Source of the DNA: Mixia osmundae IAM 14324
Lineage: Eukaryota > Basidiomycota > Mixiomycetes > Mixiales > Mixiaceae
Length of the DNA: 64,000 nucleotides
Direction: 5' to 3'
Assembly: GCF_000708205.1 (NCBI RefSeq)
Contig: NW_014575561.1
Location: 690,299 to 754,298 of the forward strand
The position numbers and the translations under genes are program-made. Below are positions 33,109 through 43,281 of this stretch, in pieces. Each line of letters starts with the position of its first letter. Position 1 is the first letter of the stretch. The notes beneath the pieces are model-generated. The model was not told where the DNA came from, did no database searches, and was given only the letters and a program-made list of their open reading frames with translations.

Positions 33109-34056
33109 CTATGCCTTTCGACGTGCGAATGTTGCAGAGGGATCGCTGAGCAGGTTATCAAGCCAGGCATCGTCCGCTCTGTCCGAACGGGTTGACGCAG
33201 AAGCAGATGCAACAGTCTGACGAGGTTCCTCTCGCTCTGGTGCACTGGACGGCTCGCTATCATCAAGCGTTGCGCCGGCTAGCAGATCGTCAAGCTGGTC
33301 ATCGCCATTCAGTAGGTCACGATGGTCGTCGTGCTTAACAGTATCTGGCCTCAAATTGAATTGAGGCAGCTTGCCACGCTTTTCACGAGCTGTCAGATCG
33401 GCATTGGAAGGCGTGTAGGCTCCACCGGCTTCAAAGCGTTCCTTGAGCTGCTGAAACGCTGCATGCTCGTCTCGCTGTGTGCCCAGCTCGGCGTGCTCCG
33501 ATGGGTCATCCAATCGTATCGCTTTGCCCTTTGCGTCATGTCGTATTCGATCTATCCCTCTGCGTTCATGTGACGCACCACCATGACGCTCAAAGGTGAC
33601 AGTCTCCTCTTTTGGCTCGGGCGGGCTGTCGGCCTGACTTTCTTGGGAGCGCTGCTTGGCAACGAAAGCGGCGAGCTCGGCTTCTTCATGCTGTCGCAAG
33701 GCTTCTTGCTCTTCGATCTCTTCCTCTGTCAGGTCGCTGTCTGGACCAGCAGGTACCCGCTGCTTGATCGGCGTGATTCTCGGTCTATGCTGAGCGTTCT
33801 CATCGTCAGACTCTTCGTTCGAATCGTCCCCATCCACCTCATCATACTGTAGCCCTTGGGACGTCACGCCCTCACCATCGAGCTCGTCTGTCGTGCCTGC
33901 ATCTGTCGATTCCAGCAGTCCTCGTCTCCGTCCTCGATCTACGCCCCTTTGACCCCAGCTGCCCCCGAGCGTCGGCTCTGGCTTGGCAGCGAGCAGACCT
34001 TTGCGCTTCTTGGCCAGATAGGACGCCTTTGCGCCGTGCTTGTCCTGCAAGACCAT
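33109..34056 (-). CDS. acidic, charged protein, probably nuclear
   Basis: One open frame of about 315 codons. An upstream extension to 34107 has no ATG, so I use the ATG at 34056 (MVLQDKHGAKASYLAKKRKG); an extra 5' exon is possible. The protein is rich in Glu, Asp, Arg and Gln: EEIEEQEALRQHEEAELAAF looks like a long helix, and GIDRIRHDAKGKAIRLDDPS and REKRGKLPQFNLRPDT recur near the C-terminus. It looks like a nuclear or RNA-processing type of disordered protein, but I do not recognise the family. The start is 97 bp from the divergent DUF2015 gene. Confidence 0.6.
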   Translation of the reverse strand: MVLQDKHGAKASYLAKKRKGLLAAKPEPTLGGSWGQRGVDRGRRRGLLESTDAGTTDELDGEGVTSQGLQYDEVDGDDSNEESDDENAQHRPRITPIKQRVPAGPDSDLTEEEIEEQEALRQHEEAELAAFVAKQRSQESQADSPPEPKEETVTFERHGGASHERRGIDRIRHDAKGKAIRLDDPSEHAELGTQRDEHAAFQQLKERFEAGGAYTPSNADLTAREKRGKLPQFNLRPDTVKHDDHRDLLNGDDQLDDLLAGATLDDSEPSSAPEREEPRQTVASASASTRSDRADDAWLDNLLSDPSATFARRKA

Positions 34057-34153
34057 CAGCCGTTCGAAGCAGTGACGCAATTCCGCGCGTCGTCGTCTCG
34101 TTGCCAATTCGAGCGAGCCTCGAGCTCTCAGCGCTTGCTGTCAGCCAAGCGTC

Positions 34154-34588
34154 ATGGCCTTCTATACGCTCTCTGCCGTCGGTCTCGCATTGCTGCTGGT
34201 GTTGGGTAGGCCGACGGCTTTGCGACAGAATGCGCAGGCTGACCGTGTACGGGCAGCCATCTACTACTATCGAGGCAGGCTCCTGCTCGCTCTCCCGCCA
34301 TCATTGCAGAGCCGGCTGAAGCACTATGCCCCCGTCAGCTCCTTCGAATCCGCCCTCGAGCAAGGCTACACGTCTGCCGAGTTTGATCTGAGCGGCAATG
34401 TGGATGGCTCTGATCCGCGAGCGGGACTGGACGAAGCCGCGCTGGAGGAAGTCAGACGGATCATGGACGGCCGAGGCTGCACGTTCGATCAAGCTCGCCT
34501 GATAAGGCATCAGCAGCATCTACGCAAGAACGGCATCGGTCCAGACGGTCGTCCACTCGACCCAAAAGCAATCACCTCGCTTGCTTAA
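34154..34588 (+). CDS. DUF2015 family membrane protein
   Basis: A single exon of 144 codons. The N-terminal segment MAFYTLSAVGLALLLVLGRP is a signal anchor. The conserved core reads FESALEQGYTSAEFDLSGNV, then DPRAGLDEAALEEVRRIMDG, then CTFDQARLIRHQQHLRKNGI and GPDGRPLDPKAITSLA, the hallmark of the fungal DUF2015 family, which is normally of this length. The function is not established. The start ATG is well placed before the anchor. It converges on Doa10 with about 100 bp between stops. Confidence 0.85.
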   Translation: MAFYTLSAVGLALLLVLGRPTALRQNAQADRVRAAIYYYRGRLLLALPPSLQSRLKHYAPVSSFESALEQGYTSAEFDLSGNVDGSDPRAGLDEAALEEVRRIMDGRGCTFDQARLIRHQQHLRKNGIGPDGRPLDPKAITSLA

Positions 34589-34688
34589 ACGCGAGGCTAT
34601 ACCTCTTCTCCCTCTGTCAGTTGTTGTTCGACCTTGTAATGCATGTACAACATTTACACTGCACTTTGCGAGCGATCTAGACAGATGA

Positions 34689-37600
34689 TCAGATGAATAG
34701 TTCGGGATCCTGCCCATCATGTGGCAGGAGATTCTCTGGCCCAACGGGTGTGGCGGCCAGAGCTGGGCGAGAGAACAGTGTTTGGCTCACTTCGGTATCA
34801 GGAGAGTCATCGCCAAAGTTCCGAAGGCGGCGGTCGACCAGATAGACCTCATCTTTGATTCGTGCTAGCCACATCTTGGCGTACTTTGACATTGAGCGCG
34901 AGACAAGATGAGCCGAAAGCAGGCCTCCGGCAAGTTTGTACACGGACGAGGTGATGCCTTGAGCGTGCGTCGGGTAGAGATGAGCAAGTGCGCTGGCGAT
35001 GATGGCGGGTGCAGCGACCATGCCGAGCATACTGGTGAAGAGCGGCGCGATCAAGTTCTCGTTGAGGAGAAGCATCGTCTTGACGTAGCCCCGTCCTTCA
35101 TCGTGATAGAGCGCGTTGTGAGCCTGTAAGCATTGTTCAGCTTCAGTCGAGCTTGTATGAACAAAGACATACTGTTATCCTGACATGACGCGGCACGAAC
35201 GGCTTGAGGCCGAATCGCTCCTCGTATGCCCACAAGAACGCCAATGTGATGGCCCCTTCCGTCCATGCGCGCAGAAGCGTGATCTCGACAACGAGTGCGC
35301 CAGACGATGACCGTGCAACGACAGTCGCTAGAATAGTGCGTGTGCAGATTGCCATGAGCACGGGCATGATGAAGCTCGCGACGACGCCGAAGTAGATCAC
35401 ACCCAGTCCTCGCCGCAGAGAATGTGCAAGGGCCGTGGGCGACAGATCTGTCGAGCGGTGAGACTGAACGGCTCGGGCCGTCGCAGTCGCTAACCCGTAG
35501 ACGCCGAGCACTAGGTAGATACCTAGGAGAAGAGCGTGTGCGTCGTGCACTTGTCGGCCAAACAAGATCTCGCCCGCTAAACGACCGGTAAGCACTGTGA
35601 AAGGCTGCAAAGTTAGCTCTGTAGGATGACCGCAGAGGGGCACTGACATGGTACGACGAGAGCAGTCGTGAAAGCGATGCTACCCGTCAGCCATAGCAAG
35701 TAGCCGAACAGGAAGACACGCTGATAGAATTGCGGCGGAAGGTAGACCACAGTAAAGTGGTTTGCCGTGCCAGCATCGTGATTCTGGGCCTCTACGTGCG
35801 CGATGTTGCGAGGTTCGAGAGGCTGGGACGCTTCGTCGACGAGTATGACCATCTTGCGGCCTTTGACGACCTTGACGATATCTGAAGCTGGTACTCGAGC
35901 GAGATGGCCACTCGGTCGGGGAGCAGAGCTCGTGTCTGTCGACGGTCGGGCTGCATGTGTCCGCCACAGACGCTGCCATGAGTCTCCTCGTGCATGACTG
36001 ACTTCTTCATCCGGCCGGCGTTTGCCAAAGAGGAAGGACGAAAGGCGCAGTTGATGCGCTGTAAGTTTGCACCAAGCGACGAAAAGTCGCCATACTTTAC
36101 TGCGTGGCCTGCAAAGCTTGATGGTGGGCGGGACGAGGGCGTATACGAACAGGTAATCAACTGGTCCGCTCGTCATCGACAAGGCACTGTCCATCCGCAA
36201 AGGCAGAATTCCTATGGCTTGTAGGGCGTAGACGGGGCAGCCAATGACAAGCAAGATGACAATAGCATATAGCAGCGCGCTCTTGATGAGCTTGCCGATC
36301 TGGGTCAATGTCGAAGCAGTGAGGATGTCTTTGATCGGATGCGCCGCTGGATCCGACGGATCCTTGATGAACCATAGAACGCCCTCTCTGAAGGTGACTC
36401 GACAGAGATCGATCCAAAGCGCAAAGGTATACATCAGGCAAGTACCGGCCAACCAGGTCAAGAAAGTCGCGGTGCAAGGTGCCAGCAAGAACATCCTTGC
36501 CCGAGATGTCAGAGTCGAGCCTGCTATCAGAGGTACGCTGCATGCGTTCATGAGGCAGCCGCAGAGCAAGGGAAAGACGAAGAGTTCGACGATGATGAAC
36601 ATGGTTACTTTCCACAGCTGTAGCGCTTGCGTGATCGTCTTGATGACTTCTTGGCGCAACATCCGTGTAGTCACACTCGGCAAGACGAAGATGGCGATGA
36701 GACCTAGCGTTATGATAGAGGCGTGGCCGAGCGCGACGCAACTGAGCCGTCCTATCACAGAAGGACTGCACACGGCATCAATGACAGGATCGACGAGGCT
36801 TTGACTGTGCAGAGCCTCGCGAAGGGAGTAGTAGCTCTGCTTGATGTCGCTCGATGTGTCGTTTGCAAGCGTATGCTGACGTATCAGAGGCACAATGTGT
36901 CGCTGCCATGTTTGACTATTCGACAGAAGCGGCCATGATTTTGCTGACAGCTTGAGGACAAGTCGGACGACGGGATCTGTCAGCGTCTTGACTGCACGTA
37001 TCGGTGCGGAGACGGCCTGCAAGGGTATACTCCTGAATGTCCATGCCATGTTGCCAGCCAGATAAGGTAGCCAGACCGTCAGCGAGAGTGCAAACATCAT
37101 GGCTAAAACGATCAGAGCTGCGTTTTGGAAAAGCACGATCAGACTAACAAGCGATTGTCAGCACGGCAGACATGGAGTAGAAAAGGCTCGCTGACCTTCC
37201 ACGCATACCGACCGCTTCGAGCAATCCTTCGAGCTCGTCGAAACGTTCGCCGTCGAATGCATCCTCTTCAGCGTCTTCATCCGCCTCGACGAAGGGATGA
37301 TCGTCATCATCCTGTTCTTGAAATATGCCTCGGGGCGGTTGAGGGGGCGGAGGAGCGGGTACCCAACGCACAGGCCGAGCAGCCGCCCCACGCAGAGCAT
37401 CTGGCTCGCGACGATGTAAACGTGTATGAGGCCGCGCATCGGTCCAGTCTTGCTGCGCATCGTCGTCTATCTCTTCACCATCGAGTGTCTCCTCGTCGAC
37501 CCATGCCGCATCGTCTTGGGTAGGTAGAGGTGGTACAGCTAGCGCTATAGCCTCGTTCGGTTCTGGCAGGGGCGCGTTCTGCATGACCCATTCGCGCAAG

Positions 37601-38937
37601 AGAAAGACGAGGATGAAGGCAATGACGATGGCGGCGGCGATGATCTGCCCCTTGAAGGCCTCTTTGCCGAGTCGCTTGAGGACTGGTTTGATGGATTCAA
37701 AGTCCTGTCGCTTGAACCAGCCAAGGCTCTTGCTGCTGACCATGACGCGATGGGACGGTGCCAATATCGGCGTATCCGCGTGGCTCAAGTGGCGTGTCCA
37801 GATTGATCGAAGCACTTTCCAGGCTTGTAGGTCGTGTATGCGTAGCTCGCCTTGCCATGGCGCTGCGCGACCGGTCTCGCTTGACCATGGCGAATAAGGC
37901 ACGGGCAGCCTGAAGATTCGCTTTGACGCCTCGAGCGGCACAAGAGGCCCATCGTCATTTGATCGCGCAGGATCTAGCCTGACTTGATATACGAGCCCAG
38001 CGCATTGACTGTATCGCGTTGCGAGAGGCGCAAGGAAGTGATTCTTCTGCAACGGCCCCGTATACGGCGTGAAGCCCGTCGTGTTGCTGACGTCCGAAAA
38101 GCTGAAGTGAGGCCAAGCAGATTGTACCACATTGTGTACAGCTTCAAGGACTGGATATCTTTCGCTTCTCAAGGCCGAGGCAGCTCGTTCGTACACCCAA
38201 TTCGACACTGTATCGTCCCTAAGGGGCAATGCGCGTTCGAGGTAGCGGGCCGTTGCTGGAGCAACTGGCTGCTTGAGAGCCCTGATAAGGCCCAACTGGA
38301 GTGCGGCACCACCGAATCTGATGAGGGGTAGATCTGTTGCGCCTTGGCACGACAGCGTGAGGTCGTACGCCGAACGATCGTCGCCTGAGCGCAGGCGCGT
38401 GTAATCGACCGTCGTCAGAGACGATGCAGTGGAGTCCAGACCGGCATGATCACTCGCAGGCAGTGTGCACCACCAAAAGAGCGTCCAGATCCACTCTGTA
38501 ATGAGAGGTACTGCCAGGAGCCATATGCCAAGGACGACAAATGCGCGCGCGATGAACAAGGCCAGGTAGAGGAGATGTACTGCCGCTCTGCTGACGATGA
38601 TGCGCAGCGGCAGAGCTGTTGCGGGCGGCATATCCGTCGCATAGATCGATGTAAACTTGAACGGCGTATTGCAGAGTTCACAGTGATCCTTGTGGGAGTG
38701 TGAGAGCCATTCGACGAGGCATCCTTGATGAACATGTCTGATCGATCCGCTACATCGACAAGGCTGATAGAGGGGATCGTCAGGCTCACTCGGTGCTCTA
38801 CAGACTCTACAGATGTCCTCCTGACTTGATGCCATCGTGGATGACCGCTGTACTGCGCTCGGTCTTGCAGTCGTCGGAAACGTGTCTGTATCTGCTATCG
38901 TCTCTTCATCAGACCCGAGAGGGTCCGAAGGATCCAT
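34689..38937 (-). CDS. SSM4: ERAD ubiquitin ligase Doa10/SSM4 (MARCH6)
   Basis: At least four exons encode about 1,290 aa. The N-terminus from the ATG at 38937 carries a RING-CH finger: EDICRVCRAPSEPDDPLYQP, CRCSGSIRHVHQGCLVEWLS and CELCNTPF. Many membrane segments follow; a splice at about 37187-37131 gives LLEAVGMRGSLIVLFQNAAL, continuing into further helices, then more exons to TGA at 34689. Size, RING-CH position and about a dozen membrane helices are those of Doa10, which ubiquitinates misfolded and short-lived proteins at the ER and inner nuclear membrane. Long hydrophilic acidic loops (such as EEIDDDAQQDWTDARPH) lie between helices. Upstream in-frame codons lack an ATG, which fixes the start. 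Confidence 0.93.
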
Positions 38938-39125
38938 GCTGGTCAAGTCCAGAGGGTGTACTCCCTCAGACTGGCTCGGTTCTGCCGGCACTGCCGCAGC
39001 ACGTCAGCACGTGACGCGTTGCGTTTGATTTGTGGCGAGCGGCGAACGGCAGAGCGGCTCATCAGATGCATCGAAAGATGCAGCTATACGTGCACTCCAT
39101 CTGAACAACACAATCCGGGGTATAT

Positions 39126-39728
39126 CTACACGGGTGCATTGCGGAGCGAACCACCTTTCTTGTAGTTGCTCTTCCACATCCACTCGACGTGCGCGATGTG
39201 ACCGCTCGTCTTCTCGGCGTCTGTCGCCAGCTCGTTGAAGGCAGCCACGGTGAACCAGATATCAGTACATCCGTCTGCATGACCGTCTGCCTGGAATGCG
39301 CATCCGTCGACGACAGGCAGGTCGAGTGTCTTTCCATTCGTCGTCACGGTGACCATCTTTCGGCAGTTGCTCGTCTTCTCGCCGCTGAGCCAGCCCGAAC
39401 GATCGAGAGGCGTGATGCCGTCTCTGGCCAGACCGTTCCAGAGGCAGACACCGAGATCGGTCTGGCTGTCGTAGTACTTGCTACAAGCGCCAGGATCAGA
39501 CTTTTTCGTTGCTGGGCCTGCAATGTTCAGCGAGTCCTTCGTCTTGAGGACGAAGGCGGGCGTCATGGTGGCGACGTTGGTGCCACCCGGGACTGATCCC
39601 TGGTGGTGCTTGAAGTACTTGTAGCATCCTGTGTGCTCTGTACGCTTTTCGTGCGACACGGGCGTCTTCACCAAGTCGGCCAGTGCGATGCTGCAAAGCC
39701 CAAAGATCGTCAATGTCTTGGCGATCAT
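39126..39728 (-). CDS. secreted double-psi beta-barrel protein, paralogue 2
   Basis: An intronless gene of 200 codons. A signal peptide (MIAKTLTIFGLCSIALADLV) and a propeptide-like stretch come before TGCYKYFKHHQGSVPGGTNV. The body aligns with paralogue 1: DPGACSKYYDSQTDLGVCLW against SPGICGHYYDSTEIIGACLW, SGWLSGEKTSNCRKMVTVTT, LPVVDGCAFQADGHADGC and WFTVAAFNELATDAEKTSGH. These are the Cys positions and AAFxELA of the double-psi beta-barrel family. It is head-to-head with paralogue 3 (264 bp between starts). Lacking introns where its relatives have three or four suggests retroposition or intron loss. Confidence 0.8.
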   Translation of the reverse strand: MIAKTLTIFGLCSIALADLVKTPVSHEKRTEHTGCYKYFKHHQGSVPGGTNVATMTPAFVLKTKDSLNIAGPATKKSDPGACSKYYDSQTDLGVCLWNGLARDGITPLDRSGWLSGEKTSNCRKMVTVTTNGKTLDLPVVDGCAFQADGHADGCTDIWFTVAAFNELATDAEKTSGHIAHVEWMWKSNYKKGGSLRNAPV

Positions 39729-39992
39729 CTCTGTCGGTGAGGGTCAGCAAGCTAGACATCATCGATCGAACGCCACTCACTGTAGTCGGATATGTCAGTA
39801 GCAAGGCAGAGAGGCTGAAGACGGGGAGGGACGACCGTATCCAGAGTCGTCGTCGAGACTCCGTCGCCTTATCGCCCTTGTTCATGCTTCACGACGCGCG
39901 TAGGCACGGACGCCCTCTGGTGCTGCCTCTGAACTCACTCACAGCCTCGCATCTTCCTTCCCTTCGTCTCTTTTTGTTGACTCGCACCCAAG

Positions 39993-40652
39993 ATGCTCAG
40001 CTCGCTTGCCGTCACCATCATCGTCGCCACTTGCATCAACGCTCAGATCCATTCGTCAGTCGTGTGCGCGCGTCAGTCTGACGAGGACTCATGCTCGTGC
40101 AGACAATGCTACACCTACTACGCATCCCAAGGCTCTCTGCCCGCCTCTTACAACACAACGGCAGTGGGCTACCTTCCTGAGCCTGTAAGCTTTCGTGCCC
40201 GACACATCAAAGCGCTGGCTCAACAGCCAGCAGAGCGGTCCCGGTGCTTGTGGTACCTACAAGTCGTCAGACGTTGCTGCTTGCCTCTGGTCAGGTAGCG
40301 CTGCAGGTGCTACTACCGGTGGTTGGATGTGCGTCTCTTAGACTGCGGTCAGACACAGCTCATCTTTTAAGCGCAGCAACCCTGCCGCTGCTTCCAACTG
40401 TGGCAAGAGCGTCATCATCACGGCCAATGGCAAGACTGCTCAGGGACATGTTGCAGATGGATGTCACTTTGGCACCGCTGAAGCCTCATCCGGCTGTCCT
40501 CGCATCCTCTTGACCCTCGGAGTATGTAGACCCATCAAGTCGAACTCGCGCTGATGTCTCAGCAGGCTTTCGATGCTCTCGCAACGACTCAGGACGTCGC
40601 CAATGGCAATGTCGGCTCGCTCACGTGGTCTTTCGCGAACGAACCCATGTGA
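39993..40652 (+). CDS. secreted double-psi beta-barrel protein, paralogue 3
   Basis: Four exons. Signal peptide MLSSLAVTIIVATCINAQIH, then CSCRQCYTYYASQGSLPASY. Splices give LPEPSGPGACGTYKSSDVAA, CLWSGSAAGATTGGWINPAA, ASNCGKSVIITANGKTAQGH, VADGCHFGTAEASSGCPRIL and LTLGAFDALATTQDVANGNV, ending TWSFANEPM and TGA at 40652. Each junction is confirmed by alignment to paralogues 1 and 2 (GPGACxxYxSS..xACLWSG; NCGKxVxIxxNGK). Its extra N-terminal Cys cluster (CSCRQC) is not shared. It is likely extracellular. It converges on the small gene at 40685 with 32 bp between stops. Confidence 0.8.
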
Positions 40653-40684
40653 TCCAATCCTGCCGAGACGCTACAACGCTCGAC

Positions 40685-41058
40685 TTAGCCGTTGTACGGA
40701 CATCTGGGTGCATTCGTCTGATGGCAAGTGACGTAGGTCGAATCGGCGCAGACGACCGACGTGCCGGTATGGTCGCGCGTGATGCCACTGCCGATCTGAT
40801 TGAGCGCATTCAATCAACGACCTCTCTGTACACGCACTTGCTACACATCAGGTTGGTCGTCGAGCAGGCTGTCCACTGTGACAGGATGTTGCAGTCCTTA
40901 CTACCCATGATCTGGTACCAGCCCGGTCCGGTATTGGGCATCCCTACCCCATCAGCCCTCCTAAGCAAGCCAGTGATTGCCAACTCACCGACGAGCTTAG
41001 AGCTCTGCGCATTGGTCGCTGCACCAAACCATGCAAGCACAATCAGAATGACGAACAT
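40685..41058 (-). CDS. small secreted cysteine-rich protein
   Basis: Two exons. The ATG at 41058 opens a signal peptide (MFVILIVLAWFGAATNAQSS). A helical stretch (KLVGELAITGLLRRADGVGM) leads to GPGWYQIMGSKDCNILSQWT, ACSTTNLMCS. A GTGCGT donor and a GGCAG acceptor (50-nt intron) continue with NGITRDHTGTSVVCADSTYV and TCHQTNAPRCPYNG, TAA at 40685. That gives six or seven Cys in a mature chain of about 90 residues. A shorter 38-nt intron is a less likely alternative. No family recognised. It shares an upstream region of about 150 bp with the first aspartic protease. Confidence 0.6.
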
Positions 41059-41168
41059 GCTGACCGATAGATCGTGTCGGCAACCGGACGGGCGGGCTTG
41101 TCGACCCAAACGCGCCGTTGCTACCCCTTCCGCCTGTTTGCATCGCCTAGCTTCCGTCAGCAACGTAC

Positions 41169-41175
41169 TATAAAA
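41169..41175 (+). promoter_or_regulatory. TATA box (TATAAAA)
   Basis: A perfect TATAAAA. It lies only 14 bp before the first in-frame ATG (41189) but 35 bp before the next (41210), which argues that translation starts at 41210. Confidence 0.55.
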
Positions 41176-41209
41176 CGAATGATGACTGATGGGTCCCACA
41201 CTGCTCGAT

Positions 41210-42708
41210 ATGCTCGGACTCGTCGGTGCACTGTTGGTCTCTTCGGCTTTCGCCCTACCTCCACACCGCGGCCTGGAGATACCAGTCAAACGCAAGCTCA
41301 CGCAGGATGGTTTGCTCAACGAAAGGCTACGCAAGCGTACCAATGTGGCCGTTGATACGTATGCCCTTCTCGGCCATGACCGCTTCTGCTCTTGATGCTA
41401 GCCCAGATGGGAGATCAACGGGTTCTACCTGGACCTGACCATCGGGGCGACAAAGTACACCAACTTGTTGATCGACACTGGCTCAGCCGTGACCTGTGCG
41501 TCTCATCGCTTTATCTTTGGCGAGTGCTGACAATGCAGACAGTCGTCTCGCGTAAGCTTGCCCTCTGTCGCTATCATGGTCCTTAACACTCAGCGCGCCT
41601 AGCTTACACCGGCTCGTCCACCGCGACCAATACGGGTGTAACCTTCAAAGAGGTTCGCTGCATCCAGCGATGCTTCATTAGCATGCTGAGAGGCAGTGCA
41701 GACGTTTGCAGATGGCAGCGTCGCGACAGGTACGATTTGGGAGGATCAAGTCGAGTTTGGCGGTATCAAGTCAAAGCTCGCTTTCGGTGGCTATCCCAGC
41801 AAGACAAGAACTGCGCCAATGTAAGGTCTTGCTGTTGGCCTTTGCTGAGCTGACCGAGATGAGCAGTCCGAACGACAAGAATGGCATTTTCTCCATGGGC
41901 ACTGAGCAAGATCTCTCGACTGTCTTGATTAATGCCGGCACACAGCACATCGGTACCATACCCGCCCAGCTTGCAGTGCAGAAGATCATTCCAGCTAATC
42001 TGATCCAGCTCAAGTTCATACCCGATGGCTTTATCGGCGAGTCAACCGATGGTGGTGCAATGAGCCTGGGCGCTATCGATACTACTTTCCTCACCTCGCC
42101 CATCACGTATACGCCCCGACTGCCCGGCTTGAAGGGTCTAGATGGGAAGATCATCGAGTATTGGGCCGCTTCGGTTGAGCTTCCTTCGCTCGGGCTGCTC
42201 AAGACCAACGCCAACAAAGCATTCACTTTGATCGATTCAGGTACAACGTATACCCAAATATTCGAAACGCCTTTCAAGACGTAAGCAGTCACGTACTGCG
42301 GTACCACTGACTGATATCCCACCAGCTGGTTGGCCAAGATCCCGGGAGCATTCTACAACGCTACAGCCGGCGCAACGCAGATTCCAAAGACGTCACTTGC
42401 AAAGATTCCGGCTCTCGATTGGACCATAGAAGGCAAGACATTCACTGTCTCTGGTCAAGCGCTCCTCGTCGGTGATGCCGTCGTGTCTGGCTTCAATCTT
42501 AACCCAGCGTACCTCTGGTCGTGAGCTTACGCGTGGCTTTGTTTGAAATATCTGATGCGGACATGACAGCTACGTGCAATCGACGGGCTCGGATGCGGGC
42601 ATGCAAATTCTAGGCACATACTCGCTGACGTACATCAGCGTCATTCTCGATGCCAGCTCGGCCGTGCCTCGCCTTGGCTTCGCAAAGACGAAGTACTCGC
42701 CTGCTTAG
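41210..42708 (+). CDS. secreted aspartic protease (A1 family), gene 1
   Basis: About eight exons. From ATG 41210 a signal peptide (MLGLVGALLVSSAFALPPHR) and a pro-region come first. Splicing gives DTWEINGFYLDLTIGATKYT and LLIDTGSAVT, holding the first catalytic Asp (DTGS), then through a 9-nt microexon FVSPYTGSSTATNTGVTF, then TFADGSVATGTIWED. The second catalytic motif is FTLIDSGTTYTQ (DSGT). The C-terminal part (LDWTIEGKTFTVSGQALLVG, SYVQSTGSDAGMQILGTYSL, FAKTKYSPA) completes a pepsin-like bilobal fold. It is probably secreted and active in acid conditions. Junctions are supported by alignment to gene 2 at 43282. The alternative ATG at 41189 adds seven residues. Confidence 0.88.
41543..41551 (+). 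other. 9-nt microexon
   Basis: Lies between introns 41496-41542 (GTGCGT donor) and 41552-41602 (GTAAGC donor). Including it gives SAVTFVSPYTGSSTA, which aligns residue for residue with SSVTFVHPYTPSKTA of the neighbouring protease; skipping it removes three of these residues. Confidence 0.8.
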
Positions 42709-43281
42709 TATGGAATGTGAACTTTGTACATGCAACTAGACTCCCCTGAGCATGGCCTGCGCATAAGGAGGACTGATCTCAGTACAAAGCAATGACATGC
42801 TGGCGAGCTCGATGGGTCTATGAATGCCTGAGTGATGCGGCCCATAACATGCTGAAGTATGTGCTGAATAGACGCGACACGCGACGTCTGTCAGCGCTGT
42901 CAGCGCTTGTCAGCTGACTAGCGCGACTCGATCGTGCTCCACGTCGATCCTCGATGGTTCTGCGTCCAAGCGTGCGCCGATCAGCAGAGGTGCATGCATC
43001 GCACATTCGCTATCTTCATAGTCTTCAACAACTCCCAATGAGGCGAATGCCGACGTCTGCTCCGTCAGCTTTGGTGTCGTCACCCCCCGTTAATCATTAC
43101 CAAGCGTTATGTGACTTGCCTCACGGAGCGCAAGACGAGTAACATCCGCCAGAACCAACATCGTTATGGCGTCGCAGCACCAGCTGGTCCCAGTGTCAGT
43201 CTGACACGCCGTCGCTCTGGCTTCGGTCGCGCGCGCTTATAACCTTGCGCCGCTCATTCGCCGCCAAACTCGAGCCGCACC
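42709..43281. other. intergenic region, 573 bp
   Basis: Between the two aspartic proteases. Short imperfect direct repeats of CTGTCAGCG occur near 42887-42920. Small open frames on both strands look random. The upstream region of protease 2 with a TATA-like box lies at its right end. Confidence 0.5.
43237..43242 (+). promoter_or_regulatory. TATA-like box (TTATAA)
   Basis: Lies 40 bp before the ATG of aspartic protease 2, a usual distance for a core promoter. Confidence 0.4.

Noticed and set aside
42955-43142. Plus-strand frame between the aspartic proteases
   Set aside because: Composition looks random, no signal peptide, no splice partners.
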